Shown piece after piece: positions 6,321 through 6,460 of a stretch of 6,460 nt of DNA. The DNA lies in contig WGAE01000173.1 in the NCBI GenBank assembly GCA_015489185.1, positions 1-6,460 on the forward strand. Direction: 5' to 3'. The first letter of the stretch is position 1. Every line of letters begins with the position of its first letter. Under the pieces are notes generated by a model. It made no database searches and was not told where the DNA came from. It worked only from the letters and a program-made list of their open reading frames with translations. Position numbers and translations under genes: made by a program. This stretch comes from Campylobacterales bacterium. GTDB taxonomy: Bacteria > Campylobacterota > Campylobacteria > Campylobacterales > QNZT01.

Positions 6321-6350
6321 ATTATAACCTAAAGAGCGCTTCATTGTCAA
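6321..6350 (-). promoter_or_regulatory. Consensus sigma-70 promoter of the toxin-antitoxin (and probably hypX) unit
   Basis: On the minus strand: a -35 TTGACA (complement of 6345-6350), an 18-bp spacer and a -10 TATAAT (complement of 6321-6326). Both hexamers match the consensus exactly. Transcription would start near 6314, inside the palindromic operator. The -35 begins 9 nt after the hypE stop codon. No terminator is visible between hypE and this promoter, so read-through from hypE is also possible. Confidence 0.75.
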
Positions 6351-6359
6351 ATAGCGTTT

Positions 6360-6460
6360 TTAGCAAATCCGCGGCAACAGCTCTCCGCTCGGCAGGTCCA
6401 AAAAGCGTTTGGTTCCCCAGGAAGAGTTGAGGATCACACGCCCGGGGTGTGCAGTGGTAA
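6360..6460 (-). CDS. hypE: HypE, NiFe-hydrogenase CN-ligand maturation protein, C-terminal tail only
   Basis: The last 32 codons and the TAA stop of a gene entering from the right edge. The end reads G-T-K-R-F-L-D-L-P-S-G-E followed by L-L-P-R-I-C and stop. A C-terminal Pro-Arg-(Ile/Val)-Cys with the cysteine as the very last residue is the hallmark of HypE. That cysteine receives a carbamoyl group from HypF and is dehydrated, using ATP, to a thiocyanate that donates the CN ligands to the hydrogenase iron. The preceding R-V-I-L-N-S-S-W-G-T-K-R pattern also fits the final beta hairpin of HypE. Third codon positions are G/C-rich, as in hypX. Identification rests on this short tail, but HypX in the same direction downstream supports it strongly. 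Confidence 0.82.
   Translation of the reverse strand, partial: TTAHPGRVILNSSWGTKRFLDLPSGELLPRIC

Noticed and set aside
6322..6459. A second open minus-strand frame at the right edge, 45 codons ending with TAA at 6322-6324, with a helix-like C terminus
   Set aside because: It runs through the consensus -35 and overlaps the -10, has less G/C-rich third positions than its neighbours, and has no recognisable motif. The other frame ends in the HypE Leu-Pro-Arg-Ile-Cys signature.
1..6460. Insertion sequences, CRISPR arrays, tRNA or rRNA genes
   Set aside because: No transposase motifs, regularly spaced repeats or recognisable RNA gene patterns were seen on reading both strands; nearly all the sequence is accounted for by coding regions and short regulatory gaps.

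Overview
The window looks like a chromosomal segment of a hydrogen-oxidising bacterium, most likely of the Campylobacterota (Epsilonproteobacteria, Sulfurimonas/Sulfuricurvum/Sulfurovum-like). That assignment is an inference from protein style, moderate GC and the gene order outer-membrane factor > adaptor > RND pump next to NiFe-hydrogenase maturation genes. No rRNA or other marker gene is present to confirm it. Except for one very small gene, everything is coded on the minus strand.

Left part (1-3885, minus): a tripartite efflux operon. A TolC-family outer-membrane channel comes first, then a periplasmic adaptor, then an RND inner-membrane pump that runs off the left edge. Stop and start codons touch or overlap (TAG directly followed by ATG, then a 14-nt overlap), so the three are very probably co-transcribed and translationally coupled. 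The TolC gene most likely starts at a TTG codon with a good ribosome-binding site and a clean signal peptide, not at the further upstream ATG.

Middle (3886-4090): a 109-nt AT-rich divergent intergenic region. It holds a 7-4-7 tandem direct repeat of the kind bound by OmpR/PhoB-type response regulators. A 31-residue single-helix membrane protein follows on the plus strand, with a near-ideal ribosome-binding site. I do not recognise its family.

Right part (4097-6460, minus): a hydrogenase-maturation segment. At the right edge is the C-terminal tail of HypE, identified by its terminal Leu-Pro-Arg-Ile-Cys motif; its last cysteine carries the carbamoyl/thiocyanate group that becomes the CN ligand of the NiFe site. 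Further downstream is a complete HypX, which makes the CO ligand from formyl-tetrahydrofolate under oxic conditions. Between these two genes lies a toxin-antitoxin module: a ribbon-helix-helix antitoxin and a MazF/PemK-type ribonuclease toxin. It has its own consensus sigma-70 promoter and a near-perfect palindromic operator over the expected transcription start. The toxin stop codon is 2 nt from the hypX TTG start, so hypX appears to be transcribed with, and perhaps controlled by, the toxin-antitoxin promoter. This is the most notable arrangement in the window.
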